A DNA stretch of 40,455 nt from NCBI GenBank assembly GCA_902572735.1, contig CACGGX010000002.1, positions 77,585-118,039 of the forward strand, given 5' to 3'. The position numbers and the translations under genes were made by a program. A model generated the notes under the pieces. It did no database searches. It had not been told where the DNA came from and saw only the letters and a list, made by a program, of their open reading frames with translations. Below, one piece after another: positions 1-7,534 of the stretch; the first letter of the stretch is position 1, and the number at the start of each line of letters is the position of its first letter. The DNA comes from an uncultured Alphaproteobacteria bacterium (GTDB taxonomy: Bacteria > Pseudomonadota > Alphaproteobacteria > HIMB59 > GCA-002718135).

Positions 1-557
1 GTATCAATAAAACCTGGACATATTACTCTCACATTAATGTTCAACTTTTTGAAATCAAAATACAAGCTTTCACTCAAGCTTAATTGAGCTGCCTTAGAAA
101 TACCATACGCCCCAGCTGTTGGCCAACCTCTATATCCCAACGGTGAAGAAATAATAGCAATCGTATTATTTCTATTTTTCATAACATCTTTTAATTTGTT
201 AACACAATACAAAGTGCCTTTGATATTTACATCAACTAGCAATTCGTAGTTTGAAATATCAAATATTTGATTTTTGTTTGGACTATAAGCTGATGCATTT
301 AATAATGCTATATCAATTTTACCTATGTTTTTTTCTATAGAATCAATCGTTTCATCAACATTATTTTTAGAAGAAATATCACATACAATAGCATGAACTA
401 AATTTTTATTATTATTTAGTTCTAATTTTTTTTTTGCAGATTCAAGTTTTATTTTATTACTTGAAGAAATTACAACTTGCCAATTATTATTTATAAATTC
501 TTTTGCTGTAGCAAAACCAATACCTGAAGATCCACCAGTAATCCATATAGTTTGCAA
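1..557 (-). CDS. Short-chain dehydrogenase/reductase, 3' end cut by window edge
   Basis: NAD(P)-dependent oxidoreductase of the classical SDR fold, with about 185 residues in view. Reading the minus strand from a TTG at 557-555 gives the cofactor loop TGGSSGIG at residues 7-14, an LNAS motif where the family usually has NNAG, a serine in IAIISSP before the active site, and the catalytic pair Y151 and K155 (YGISK). It then runs into VICPGFID at the window edge, typical of the region just after the active site. The TTG directly abuts the TAG stop of the upstream gene (TAGTTG), which decides the start and implies translational coupling. It is the last visible gene of a minus-strand operon with ctaA, another SDR and a DUF6134 protein. 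The substrate cannot be told from sequence. The family call is firm; the missing C-terminus lies left of the window. Confidence 0.85.
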   Translation of the reverse strand, partial: MQTIWITGGSSGIGFATAKEFINNNWQVVISSSNKIKLESAKKKLELNNNKNLVHAIVCDISSKNNVDETIDSIEKNIGKIDIALLNASAYSPNKNQIFDISNYELLVDVNIKGTLYCVNKLKDVMKNRNNTIAIISSPLGYRGWPTAGAYGISKAAQLSLSESLYFDFKKLNINVRVICPGFID

Positions 558-1241
558 CTATAGACCCCAATCATTACGAATTATTGTTATGATATTTTTT
601 TTATCATTAGGGTTTTTGAATTCCATTTTCATGAGCTCTTTTTCAAAATACCAAAGTGTATACTCAGGGAATGGCCCTTTATCTTTTGGATTTTTTGATG
701 CATTGAAAACATACTTATTAGCTAATATTTCAATGTCATTGATTTTTATTTTTTCATCTTCAAGTTGCTTTACTTCTATAGTTCTTACAATACCTTTTTG
801 AGTGTCAAATACTTCTTTCTCATTTAACATTTCAATATTCCAATAATTTAATGGTACTATATTTTTATCTAATTTTAATTCTCCATCCATACCACTTGCA
901 ATAAAAAAATTGTCTTCATCATTTCCAATTATTTTATACTCTCGATCATCTTCGAAGTCTGTAAATCCATCTATTGATACAAATTCACCATTTTTCCAAG
1001 TTTCTTTAGTTTCTTGAAAAAATTTGTATGCTGGAATAAATAAAACTTTAACATTTATATCTAAGACTGAATGTACAACGACACTATCTTCATTATCTTC
1101 AAATTTTGATATTAAGCTTCCAATATTTTTCTTTTTTCTAATAACATCAAAACTTACCTCATTATCTTCTGGTATTGGAAATGGTTGACTAAAAACACTT
1201 AAAGAAAAAACAGATAAACAAATTATAAAGATATATTTCAC
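558..1241 (-). CDS. Exported DUF6134-family protein
   Basis: Secreted or periplasmic protein of about 227 residues, function unknown. I place the start at a GTG (1241-1239) that overlaps the TGA of the upstream SDR by four bases (GTGA). This gives a clean signal peptide (MKYIFIICLSVFSLSVFSQ) followed by the mature chain. A longer reading from an ATG at 1301 would run about 60 bp into the upstream gene and spoil the signal peptide. The body is beta-rich with the pattern I associate with DUF6134: FDVIRKKKNIGS early, a VLDINVKVLFIPAYKF segment, then ETWKNGEF and a conserved LNYWN near residue 150. No catalytic motif is visible. The position between two SDRs and downstream of ctaA suggests co-expression, not a known shared pathway. 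The family assignment is from memory of the pattern. Confidence 0.75.
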   Translation of the reverse strand: MKYIFIICLSVFSLSVFSQPFPIPEDNEVSFDVIRKKKNIGSLISKFEDNEDSVVVHSVLDINVKVLFIPAYKFFQETKETWKNGEFVSIDGFTDFEDDREYKIIGNDEDNFFIASGMDGELKLDKNIVPLNYWNIEMLNEKEVFDTQKGIVRTIEVKQLEDEKIKINDIEILANKYVFNASKNPKDKGPFPEYTLWYFEKELMKMEFKNPNDKKNIITIIRNDWGL

Positions 1242-1963
1242 GATTTTATTCTTAATGATGATCTTCCCCCATCTATATGAAATATTTGTCCAGTTATCCA
1301 ACTATTTTTATCACTTAATAGAAAACTCCCAATATCCGAGAAATCATCACCAGATCCAATTTTAGGTAGAGGGTGCATATTTTCAATTGCTTTCTTAATA
1401 GTTTCATTACTAATCAACTTTTGTGTCATTTTTGCGTCAGTTAAACTAGGCGCTATACAATTTACTTTGATTTTTGGAGCAAATTCAGCAGCTAAACTCA
1501 AAGTAAGTCCTTCAATGGCACCTTTTGCGGTAGATATTATTGTGTGATTAGTAAAACCTTGTTTTACAGCAATAGTTGAATAAAGAAGAATACTGCCATT
1601 ATTTTTAGCAAGAGTTTCTTGATTAAACTTAATCGCATTTATAGCACTAAGTGTATTTATTTTAAAAGAATCAATAAAATCTTCATCTTTAGTCATTTTA
1701 AGAGGTTTTAAATTTATAGAACCAACACAAAAAGCAATACCACTTAATCGATCTTTATATTCTTCCGAAATACTTTTAACTTTATCAAAATCTAAAACAT
1801 CACAAACTTTATATTCGCAACCAATTTGCTCAGATAATTGTTTTAATTCTGTCTCATTTCTAGAAATAATTATTGGATCATAATTATTACTTTTCAGTTT
1901 TTTTGATAATGATTTTCCAATAGAACCCGTACCCCCAAAGACAAATATATTTTTGTTAGACAT
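1238..1963 (-). CDS. Atypical SDR-family protein lacking the catalytic tyrosine
   Basis: A 241-residue protein with an SDR Rossmann fold: the dinucleotide loop GGTGSIG at residues 10-16, CVGS at about 79-82, and a serine in LLYST (S129). The proton relay lysine is present (K147 in STAKGAIEGL), but the position four residues before it, normally the catalytic tyrosine, is I143. The flanking pattern NHTIISTAKGAIEGL with IKVNCIAPSLTDAKM resembles an SDR subfamily with the same loss, so this need not be a recent mutation. Such proteins may bind NAD(P) without classical carbonyl reduction, or use another residue. It overlaps ctaA by 8 bp upstream and the DUF6134 gene by 4 bp downstream, so it is part of one transcription unit. 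Fold is secure, activity is not. Confidence 0.85.
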   Translation of the reverse strand: MSNKNIFVFGGTGSIGKSLSKKLKSNNYDPIIISRNETELKQLSEQIGCEYKVCDVLDFDKVKSISEEYKDRLSGIAFCVGSINLKPLKMTKDEDFIDSFKINTLSAINAIKFNQETLAKNNGSILLYSTIAVKQGFTNHTIISTAKGAIEGLTLSLAAEFAPKIKVNCIAPSLTDAKMTQKLISNETIKKAIENMHPLPKIGSGDDFSDIGSFLLSDKNSWITGQIFHIDGGRSSLRIKS

Positions 1964-3011
1964 CTTTAACCTTTCTAATTTTAATTTGATGATAACTAAT
2001 TAATAAAGTTGATAATAACAAAATTGAATTAGTTTGATGTAAACTTGCGACTGGTAAGTAAACATTACTTAAAAGAGTTATAATACCTAATATTACTTGT
2101 AACGTTAGAAAGAATAAAACTAAATATACAAGAGTACTAGATATATTTTTATTATCAAATTTAATAAATTTAAAACAAACAAAAAGGATATAAAAAAAAA
2201 CAAATATTGATAACCAACGGTGGTTAAAATTTATTGCAACTGTATTTTCAAAAATATTATAAATACCTAAATCATCAATAACGTAATCATCAGGTATAAT
2301 TTTTCCATTCATTAGTGGAAAAGTATTAAAAGATTGTCCAGAGTTTGTTCCTGCCATAAATCCACCTGTTGCAATTGTGATAAATATTAAGATTACAGCA
2401 ACTAAAATATAAAATTCAATTGTCTTTGGATTAGATAAAAAACTTATATTAGAAGAATACCTGTAATCCATTGCTATCCATAATAGTATAGAGAAAATTA
2501 TAAGAGCATTTAAAAGATGAAAAGTAAGTCTGTAAGGGCTTACGTAAGGATTTTCAGTCAAACCACTCTTTACCATCCACCATCCAATAACTGCTTGAAA
2601 CAAACCAAACACAAAGACAATACCAAGCCTTATATACAGTGATGATTGAATTTGCTTTTTAAAACTAAAATAAATTAATGGTATTAAAAAGACAACTCCT
2701 ATGGCTCTTGCAAATATTCTATGAAACCACTCCCACCAAAAAATATATTTAAACTCATTTAACGTCATATTTTTGTTAACTATTTTATATTCTGGTGTTT
2801 GTTTATACATTTCGAATACAACCAACCAACTTTCTAAACTCAGTGGAGGAATTACACCTAAAATTGGACGCCAGTCAGTCATAGAAAGTCCAGAGTCTGT
2901 TAATCTTGTGAGACCTCCTATTACTATAATTAATAAAACCATTGCGGTTATTGTTAATAGCCATATATAAATCGCAGGATTATAATATTTTGAAGTATTA
3001 GCGTAATTCAT
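1956..3011 (-). CDS. ctaA: Heme A synthase CtaA/Cox15
   Basis: Inner-membrane enzyme that oxidises the C8 methyl of heme O to a formyl group, giving heme A for aa3-type cytochrome oxidase. The 351-residue length fits the alphaproteobacterial/mitochondrial (Cox15) type. About eight hydrophobic helices are visible in two four-helix halves, each with a conserved histidine pair: H97 (WWEWFHR) and H165 (TFHLLNA), then H264 (NFNHRWLS) and H325 (LHQTNS). The first helix is followed by the family hallmark GGLTRLTDSGLSMTDWRP at 32-49. It is the first gene of a minus-strand operon and is divergent from a ferredoxin reductase/ferredoxin pair across a 53-bp gap containing a perfect palindrome. Mitochondrial heme A synthase receives electrons from a ferredoxin system, so the context is suggestive. 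Confidence 0.96.
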   Translation of the reverse strand: MNYANTSKYYNPAIYIWLLTITAMVLLIIVIGGLTRLTDSGLSMTDWRPILGVIPPLSLESWLVVFEMYKQTPEYKIVNKNMTLNEFKYIFWWEWFHRIFARAIGVVFLIPLIYFSFKKQIQSSLYIRLGIVFVFGLFQAVIGWWMVKSGLTENPYVSPYRLTFHLLNALIIFSILLWIAMDYRYSSNISFLSNPKTIEFYILVAVILIFITIATGGFMAGTNSGQSFNTFPLMNGKIIPDDYVIDDLGIYNIFENTVAINFNHRWLSIFVFFYILFVCFKFIKFDNKNISSTLVYLVLFFLTLQVILGIITLLSNVYLPVASLHQTNSILLLSTLLISYHQIKIRKVKDV

Positions 3012-3014
3012 TTA

Positions 3015-3028
3015 GATTATATATAATC
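3015..3028. promoter_or_regulatory. Perfect 14-bp palindrome spanning divergent -10 elements
   Basis: The sequence GATTATATATAATC reads the same on both strands and sits in the 53-bp gap between divergent ctaA and the ferredoxin-NADP reductase gene. Each strand carries an exact TATAAT within it (plus strand 3022-3027; minus strand 3021-3016), so it can act as overlapping -10 boxes for both genes, or as an operator covering them. No good -35 hexamer is obvious on either side. The core is AT-only in an AT-rich genome, so the G/C ends carry most of the information. Confidence 0.45.
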
Positions 3029-3064
3029 CCTAGAAATAATAAAAAAAGTTGTTATTTTTCACAT

Positions 3065-4075
3065 ATGACAGATAAAACTGATGTAGTAATTATAGGTGCA
3101 GGTCCGGTAGGCTTATTTGCTGTATTTGAATTAGGTCTTTTAAATATAAAATGTCATTTAGTTGATAATTTAGATAAGGTTGGAGGTCAGTGCGCTGAAT
3201 TGTATCCAGAAAAACCAATTTATGATATTCCCTCAAGACCAGTTGTAACAGGACAAGAATTAACTGACGAGTTAATTAAACAGATAAACCCTTTTAAACC
3301 TAAATTTCATCTTAACCAACAAGTCGAGAAAATTGCTAAAACAGAATATGGTTGGATTGTAGAAACTAATATTGGAACAAAAGTTGAAGCAAAATGTATA
3401 GTAGTGGCAGCAGGGGCAGGAAGTTTTGTGCCGCGAAAACCTCCAATTGAGAATATTGAGAATTTCGAAAACAAAAATGTTTTTTACGCAATTCGAGACA
3501 AATCAATATTTAAGAATAAAAAAATCTTAATTGCAGGAGGAGGAGACTCTGCTTTAGATTGGACAAATGAACTATCTAAGGATTCCAATGTAACTCTAAT
3601 ACATAGAAGAAAAGAGTTTAGGGCAGCGCCTGATTCTGTCTCAAAAATGCAAGAATTAGAAACAAAAGGAAAAATTAAATTTTTAAAGGGCCAAATAAAA
3701 AAGATTTCTAAAATTCAAGATAGTAGAATAATGCTAGAATACGAAAATGATGATGAAAAATCAAATATTGAAGTAGATTATCTTTTACCATTTTTTGGTT
3801 TAAAAATGGAACTAGGTCCAATAGCGGAATGGGGTCTAAATTTACACGAGAACTTAATTAAAGTGGACACTGAAAAATTTCAAACTTCTACACCTTCAAT
3901 TTTTGCGATAGGTGACATAAATTGGTACCCAGGAAAACTTAAGCTTATTCTATCAGGATTTCACGAGTCTGCCTTAATGGCTCAAGAAGTATTTAAGTAT
4001 TGCTTTCCTGATAAGAAAAACATTTTTAGATACACAACATCTTCCAAAGAACTTCAAAAAAAACTAGGTGTTTAA
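3065..4075 (+). CDS. Ferredoxin-NADP(+) reductase, thioredoxin-reductase-like (type 2 FNR)
   Basis: FAD enzyme that moves electrons between NADPH and a ferredoxin. At 336 residues it has the two-nucleotide-domain layout of the TrxB-like FNRs: an FAD loop GAGPVG at residues 11-16, a GGQC-AELYPEKPIYDIP segment near 45-60 typical of this family, a second loop AGGGDSALDW near 157-166 with HRRKEFRA after it for NADPH binding, and a final FAIGDINWYPGKLKLI segment closing the FAD site. The CxxC redox pair of thioredoxin reductases is absent, which separates it from trxB. Its stop and the next gene's ATG overlap in TAATG, so it is co-translated with a [2Fe-2S] ferredoxin, its probable partner. It is divergent from ctaA. 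Confidence 0.93.
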   Translation: MTDKTDVVIIGAGPVGLFAVFELGLLNIKCHLVDNLDKVGGQCAELYPEKPIYDIPSRPVVTGQELTDELIKQINPFKPKFHLNQQVEKIAKTEYGWIVETNIGTKVEAKCIVVAAGAGSFVPRKPPIENIENFENKNVFYAIRDKSIFKNKKILIAGGGDSALDWTNELSKDSNVTLIHRRKEFRAAPDSVSKMQELETKGKIKFLKGQIKKISKIQDSRIMLEYENDDEKSNIEVDYLLPFFGLKMELGPIAEWGLNLHENLIKVDTEKFQTSTPSIFAIGDINWYPGKLKLILSGFHESALMAQEVFKYCFPDKKNIFRYTTSSKELQKKLGV

Positions 4076-4386
4076 TGCCAAAGTTAATAATCACTGATAG
4101 ATCAGGTAAAAAGTCTGAAATTGAATATGATAGTAATTTTACATTAATGGAAACCCTTAGAGACAATGGCTACGATATTGAGGCCTCCTGTGGAGGATGT
4201 TGTGCTTGCGCTACCTGTCATGTTTATATTGATGAAAAATGGACAAACAAGCTGAAAAATATGGATGATGATGAAGAATCTATGCTAGATCAAGCTTTTG
4301 ATGTTAAAAAAAATTCCAGATTATCTTGTCAAATTGAGCTTTCTGGAGAGCTTGATGGCCTAGAGATAGAAATTGCACCAGAATAG
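4075..4386 (+). CDS. [2Fe-2S] ferredoxin, adrenodoxin/putidaredoxin type
   Basis: Small soluble electron carrier of 103 residues. The cluster ligands follow the vertebrate-type pattern C-x5-C-x2-C-x36-C: C39, C45, C48 and C85. Two further cysteines, C42 and C43, lie inside the first loop (SCGGCCACATC). The acidic stretch MDDDEES at 63-69 is where adrenodoxin-type ferredoxins contact their reductase. It starts within the stop codon of the FNR gene (1-bp overlap), so the pair is made together. Possible clients are Fe-S cluster assembly, a hydroxylase, or heme A synthase encoded just across the divergent promoter; the sequence alone does not decide. It is not the isc-linked ferredoxin by context, since no isc genes are in view. 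Confidence 0.93.
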   Translation: MPKLIITDRSGKKSEIEYDSNFTLMETLRDNGYDIEASCGGCCACATCHVYIDEKWTNKLKNMDDDEESMLDQAFDVKKNSRLSCQIELSGELDGLEIEIAPE

Positions 4387-4388
4387 TA

Positions 4389-4415
4389 TTGACATAAATT
4401 TTTAATTTGTATACA
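4389..4415 (+). promoter_or_regulatory. Probable promoter of marR-lysK operon
   Basis: An exact TTGACA lies at 4389-4394, overlapping the end of the ferredoxin gene, followed 15 bp later by TATACA at 4410-4415. The spacing is short for a sigma-70 promoter, but the -10 candidate lies inside the marR operator, which would suit repression by occlusion. Confidence 0.4.
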
Positions 4416-4428
4416 AACAGTTTGTATA
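4410..4428. promoter_or_regulatory. Operator-like inverted repeat upstream of marR
   Basis: Perfect 9+1+9 inverted repeat: TATACAAAC, a central A, then GTTTGTATA. A nested palindrome TTTGTATACAAA covers its left half. It ends six bases before the marR start codon and overlaps the likely -10. MarR-family dimers commonly bind such short AT-rich palindromes at their own promoters, so autoregulation is the natural reading. A 16-of-19 match to this site occurs at 32550-32568. Confidence 0.7.
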
Positions 4429-4434
4429 AAAACT

Positions 4435-4896
4435 ATGGCAGACACTTCTCTTAATGAGAATAGATTAGCATTATTAATTTGGCAAACATCAAACCTATGG
4501 CAATCTAAAGTAAGACACAAATTAAAAGAGAGTCAAATCACATTAAATGAATATCTTATTCTCGAGACAATTTATTTATTACAGCAAGAAAACATAAATA
4601 TTACTCAACAGGATATATGTAAAAATGCATCTATTGATAGATCAGTTGTTAGCTTACGTGTTTCTAATCTAGAAAAAAAGAAGTTAATATCAAAACAACA
4701 GCCACAAGATAAAAGATCTGATAGTTTAATTCTAACTGCGGCAGGGAATGATTTAATTAATAATATTATTGATAATATTGTAGATTTAGAAAATGAATTA
4801 TTTAATAAATTAGGATCTGAAATTTTTAATTTCACAAATTCATTAAAGTTGTTATTGGGTAAAAAAATTAGAATTAGAGCAAAATTAAATGATTGA
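4435..4896 (+). CDS. MarR-family winged-helix transcriptional regulator
   Basis: A 153-residue DNA-binding regulator. Helix-rich N-terminus (LIWQTSNLWQSKVRHKLKE), then the winged helix-turn-helix: ITQQDICKNASIDRSVVSLRVSNLEKK at about 56-82 with the recognition helix around DRSVVSLRV, followed by the wing KQQPQDKRSDSLILTAAG where D-x-R is the usual MarR wing signature. The C-terminal helix dimerises. A strong 19-bp inverted repeat lies just upstream, so it very likely controls itself. Its stop overlaps the lysK start by 8 bp, so lysK, pyrD and a HAD gene probably share its promoter. No cysteine pair or ligand pocket suggests which signal it senses. Confidence 0.92.
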   Translation: MADTSLNENRLALLIWQTSNLWQSKVRHKLKESQITLNEYLILETIYLLQQENINITQQDICKNASIDRSVVSLRVSNLEKKKLISKQQPQDKRSDSLILTAAGNDLINNIIDNIVDLENELFNKLGSEIFNFTNSLKLLLGKKIRIRAKLND

Positions 4897-6472
4897 TCAA
4901 AAATTAGTACAATCCTTAAAAACTTGGCCTTTTAAAGAAGCATTACAAATCATTAAAAAAAATGGTGGTTTACAAAACTTTAAAATTCCATCCAAGGGAT
5001 ATGTATTACTAGAAACTGGTTATGGTCCCTCAGGTTTACCTCATATTGGAACTTTTGGTGAAGTTGTAAGAACATCAATGGTAAAAAATGCATTTAGTTC
5101 TATAATTGATTGCCCAACAAAACTGATCACTTTTTCTGATGATATGGACGGATTAAGAAAAGTTCCTGAAAATGTTCCAAATAAAGAAATGTTAGAAAAA
5201 TTTATAGGTAAGCCACTTACTTCTATACCAGATCCATTTGGTAAATTTGAAAGTTTTGGGCATCATAATAATGCAAAACTTAGAAGTTTTTTAGATGAGT
5301 TTAATTTTGATTATGAATTTGTTAGCTCAACAGAGAAATATCAAAGTGGAGATTTTAATGAAACAATATTAAATATATTTGAAAACTATCCAAAAATATT
5401 AGATATTATTCTACCTACTTTAAGAGCAGAGAGAAAAGAAACTTATAGTCCATTTCTTCCAATAAGTGAAAATTCAGGTGAGGTACTTCAGGTAAAAATT
5501 GAAGAATATAAAATGGATTCAAAAACAATTATTTACAAGGATCCATCTTTAGACAAGTTAGTTGAAACAGAAGTAATTAATGGAAAATGTAAATTACAAT
5601 GGAAAGTAGATTGGGCAATGAGATGGATGTCATTTGATGTTGATTATGAAATGTGCGGTAAAGATCTTACAGAAAGTGTTGATTTAGGATCTAAGATTTG
5701 TAAAGCATTAAATAAAAAACCACCTACTAATCTAATTTATGAAATGTTTTTAGATGAAAAGGGTGAAAAAATTTCTAAGTCAGTTGGTAATGGTATTAGT
5801 GTTGATGAGTGGCTGCGCTATGCTTCTCCTGAAAGTCTTGCACTCTATATGTTCCAAAAACCAAAATCAGCAAAAAAACTTCACTTTGATGTAATTCCTA
5901 AAACTGTAGATGATTATCTTTCTCATTATAATGCATACTCAAGTTTAGATAAAAATAAACAGTATGATAATCCAATTTGGCATATTCACTCAGGAAAACC
6001 TAAAAAATTTAAATCAGAAATAAATTTCAATACCCTTACCAACCTAGTAAATGTATCTAATTCTAATGATAAAAAAGTAATATGGTCTTTTATTAATAAA
6101 TATGATGATCAAATTAACGCTGATAATAATCCTGAATTTGATCGCCTTATAGACTTTGCACTAAATTACTATGAAGATTTTATTTTACCTAAAAAGAAAT
6201 TTTTAGAGATTGATAGTAGTAATAAAGAGGTATTTATTGATATTATTAATGTTTTAGAAAATGAGGTTACTGAAAACAGCTCATCTGAAGATATTCAAAC
6301 ATTATTATACGAAGTAGGAAAAAAACACGAATTTGAAAACTTAAAAGATTTTTTTAAACTAGTATATCAAGTAATGCTTGGTCAGGATCAAGGTCCTAGA
6401 CTAGGATCATTTTTTAAATTATTTGGATTAAGAGAAACTATTGATTATCTAAAAAAATTAATAGATAATTAA
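4889..6472 (+). CDS. lysK: Class I lysyl-tRNA synthetase
   Basis: Charges tRNA-Lys with lysine using the class I (Rossmann) fold, the form found in archaea, spirochaetes and Alphaproteobacteria instead of the class II LysS. At 527 residues it matches the family. Signature HIGH-type motif is H52-IGT55 (GLPHIGTFGEVVR) and the KMSKS-type motif is K294-ISKS298. TFSDDMDGLRKVP near 81-93 is another hallmark of this class. The start ATG lies inside the last codons of marR (8-bp overlap), giving translational coupling to a regulator. pyrD follows after 4 bp. No class II LysRS is present in the window, so this is probably the sole enzyme. Confidence 0.97.
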   Translation: MIDQKLVQSLKTWPFKEALQIIKKNGGLQNFKIPSKGYVLLETGYGPSGLPHIGTFGEVVRTSMVKNAFSSIIDCPTKLITFSDDMDGLRKVPENVPNKEMLEKFIGKPLTSIPDPFGKFESFGHHNNAKLRSFLDEFNFDYEFVSSTEKYQSGDFNETILNIFENYPKILDIILPTLRAERKETYSPFLPISENSGEVLQVKIEEYKMDSKTIIYKDPSLDKLVETEVINGKCKLQWKVDWAMRWMSFDVDYEMCGKDLTESVDLGSKICKALNKKPPTNLIYEMFLDEKGEKISKSVGNGISVDEWLRYASPESLALYMFQKPKSAKKLHFDVIPKTVDDYLSHYNAYSSLDKNKQYDNPIWHIHSGKPKKFKSEINFNTLTNLVNVSNSNDKKVIWSFINKYDDQINADNNPEFDRLIDFALNYYEDFILPKKKFLEIDSSNKEVFIDIINVLENEVTENSSSEDIQTLLYEVGKKHEFENLKDFFKLVYQVMLGQDQGPRLGSFFKLFGLRETIDYLKKLIDN

Positions 6473-6476
6473 TTTA

Positions 6477-7532
6477 TTGTACAATAGTTCATTAAAAATT
6501 TTAAGATTATTACCTCCCGAGATATCTCATACTATTACAATTAATTTTTTAAAACATTTCAAAGTTAGACAAAAAAATATTGAGGATCCTATTCTTGCAC
6601 AACATCTAATGGGTTTAGATTTTGCAAATCCTATAGGACTCGCTGCTGGTTTTGATAAAAATGCTGAAGTGATGCATTCCATGTTTTCATTTGGTTTTGG
6701 ATTTCTTGAAGTTGGCACAATCACTCCACAACCTCAAAATGGCAACTCTAAACCTAGAGTATTTAGATTAAGTGAAGATAAAGCCATTATTAATAGTTTA
6801 GGATTTAATAATAAGGGTATAAAAAAAGTAAAAAAAAATTTAATTAAACACCAAAAATCACACTTAAATAATAAAATTGTAGGAGTTAATATTGGAAAAA
6901 ATAAAAATTCAATTGAAGCTATTGATGATTATCTAAAATGTTTAGAAGAGTTAGGCGATTTGGCAAGCTATATTACTATAAATATATCTTCACCAAATAC
7001 TGAAGGATTGAGAGATCTACAATTGAGAGGAAATATAGAAAAATTAATTAAAAAAATTATAGATAAAAGAGATGAAATAAAAAACATTAATACCAAGCCA
7101 ATATTAATTAAAATTTCACCTGATTTAAATGAAGATCAACTAAGAGATATAGCTTTAATCTCCTTAGCTAACAACATAGATGGATTAATACTCACAAATA
7201 GTACTATAAAAAGAGAGAGCAATTTAATTTCTATAAACAAAGGGAAAAAAGGCGGTTTAAGTGGTAAACCTCTTTACAATAACTCAAATATAATTTTGAA
7301 AAAAATGTATGATTTAACAAATGGTCAAATACCATTAATAGGAGTGGGCGGTATATCAAGTGGAAGAGACTGTTACGAAAAAATTAAATCTGGTGCTTCT
7401 TTAGTTCAGTTATACACGGCTTTGGTTTATTCTGGTCCAAATTTAATCAATAATATGAAAGGTGACTTGATTGACCTAATTAAAACAGATGGATATAAAA
7501 ATGTATCTGACGTTATTGGAATATCAGTATAG
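6477..7532 (+). CDS. pyrD: Dihydroorotate dehydrogenase (quinone), class 2
   Basis: Membrane-associated FMN enzyme of pyrimidine synthesis: oxidises dihydroorotate to orotate and passes electrons to ubiquinone. 351 residues, as usual for class 2. The N-terminal 30-40 residues (LKILRLLPPEISHTITINFLKHF) form the amphipathic quinone-tunnel helices missing from class 1. FMN/substrate motifs: GLAAGFDKNAE near 55, GFLEVGTITPQPQ near 77, the catalytic serine region NISSPNTEGLRDLQ, and IGVGGISSG near the C-terminus. The start is a TTG at 6477, four bases after the lysK stop; no ATG gives the complete tunnel domain. It is followed after 2 bp by a HAD-family gene, all in the marR operon. Confidence 0.96.
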   Translation: MYNSSLKILRLLPPEISHTITINFLKHFKVRQKNIEDPILAQHLMGLDFANPIGLAAGFDKNAEVMHSMFSFGFGFLEVGTITPQPQNGNSKPRVFRLSEDKAIINSLGFNNKGIKKVKKNLIKHQKSHLNNKIVGVNIGKNKNSIEAIDDYLKCLEELGDLASYITINISSPNTEGLRDLQLRGNIEKLIKKIIDKRDEIKNINTKPILIKISPDLNEDQLRDIALISLANNIDGLILTNSTIKRESNLISINKGKKGGLSGKPLYNNSNIILKKMYDLTNGQIPLIGVGGISSGRDCYEKIKSGASLVQLYTALVYSGPNLINNMKGDLIDLIKTDGYKNVSDVIGISV

Positions 7533-7534
7533 TA

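Noticed and set aside
589-801. Plus-strand open frame opposite the DUF6134 gene
   Set aside because: It lies wholly antisense to a gene with strong protein features. Similar antisense frames inside lysC, secA, argJ, ispG, hisS and others were set aside for the same reason; AT-rich coding sequence easily yields them.
1242-1301. Upstream ATG for the DUF6134 gene
   Set aside because: It would overlap the SDR by over 60 bp and bury the signal peptide; the GTG in the GTGA overlap is better.
3065-4075. Calling the TrxB-like flavoprotein a thioredoxin reductase
   Set aside because: It has no CxxC redox pair and is coupled to a ferredoxin; the true trxB, with CATC, is at the right edge.
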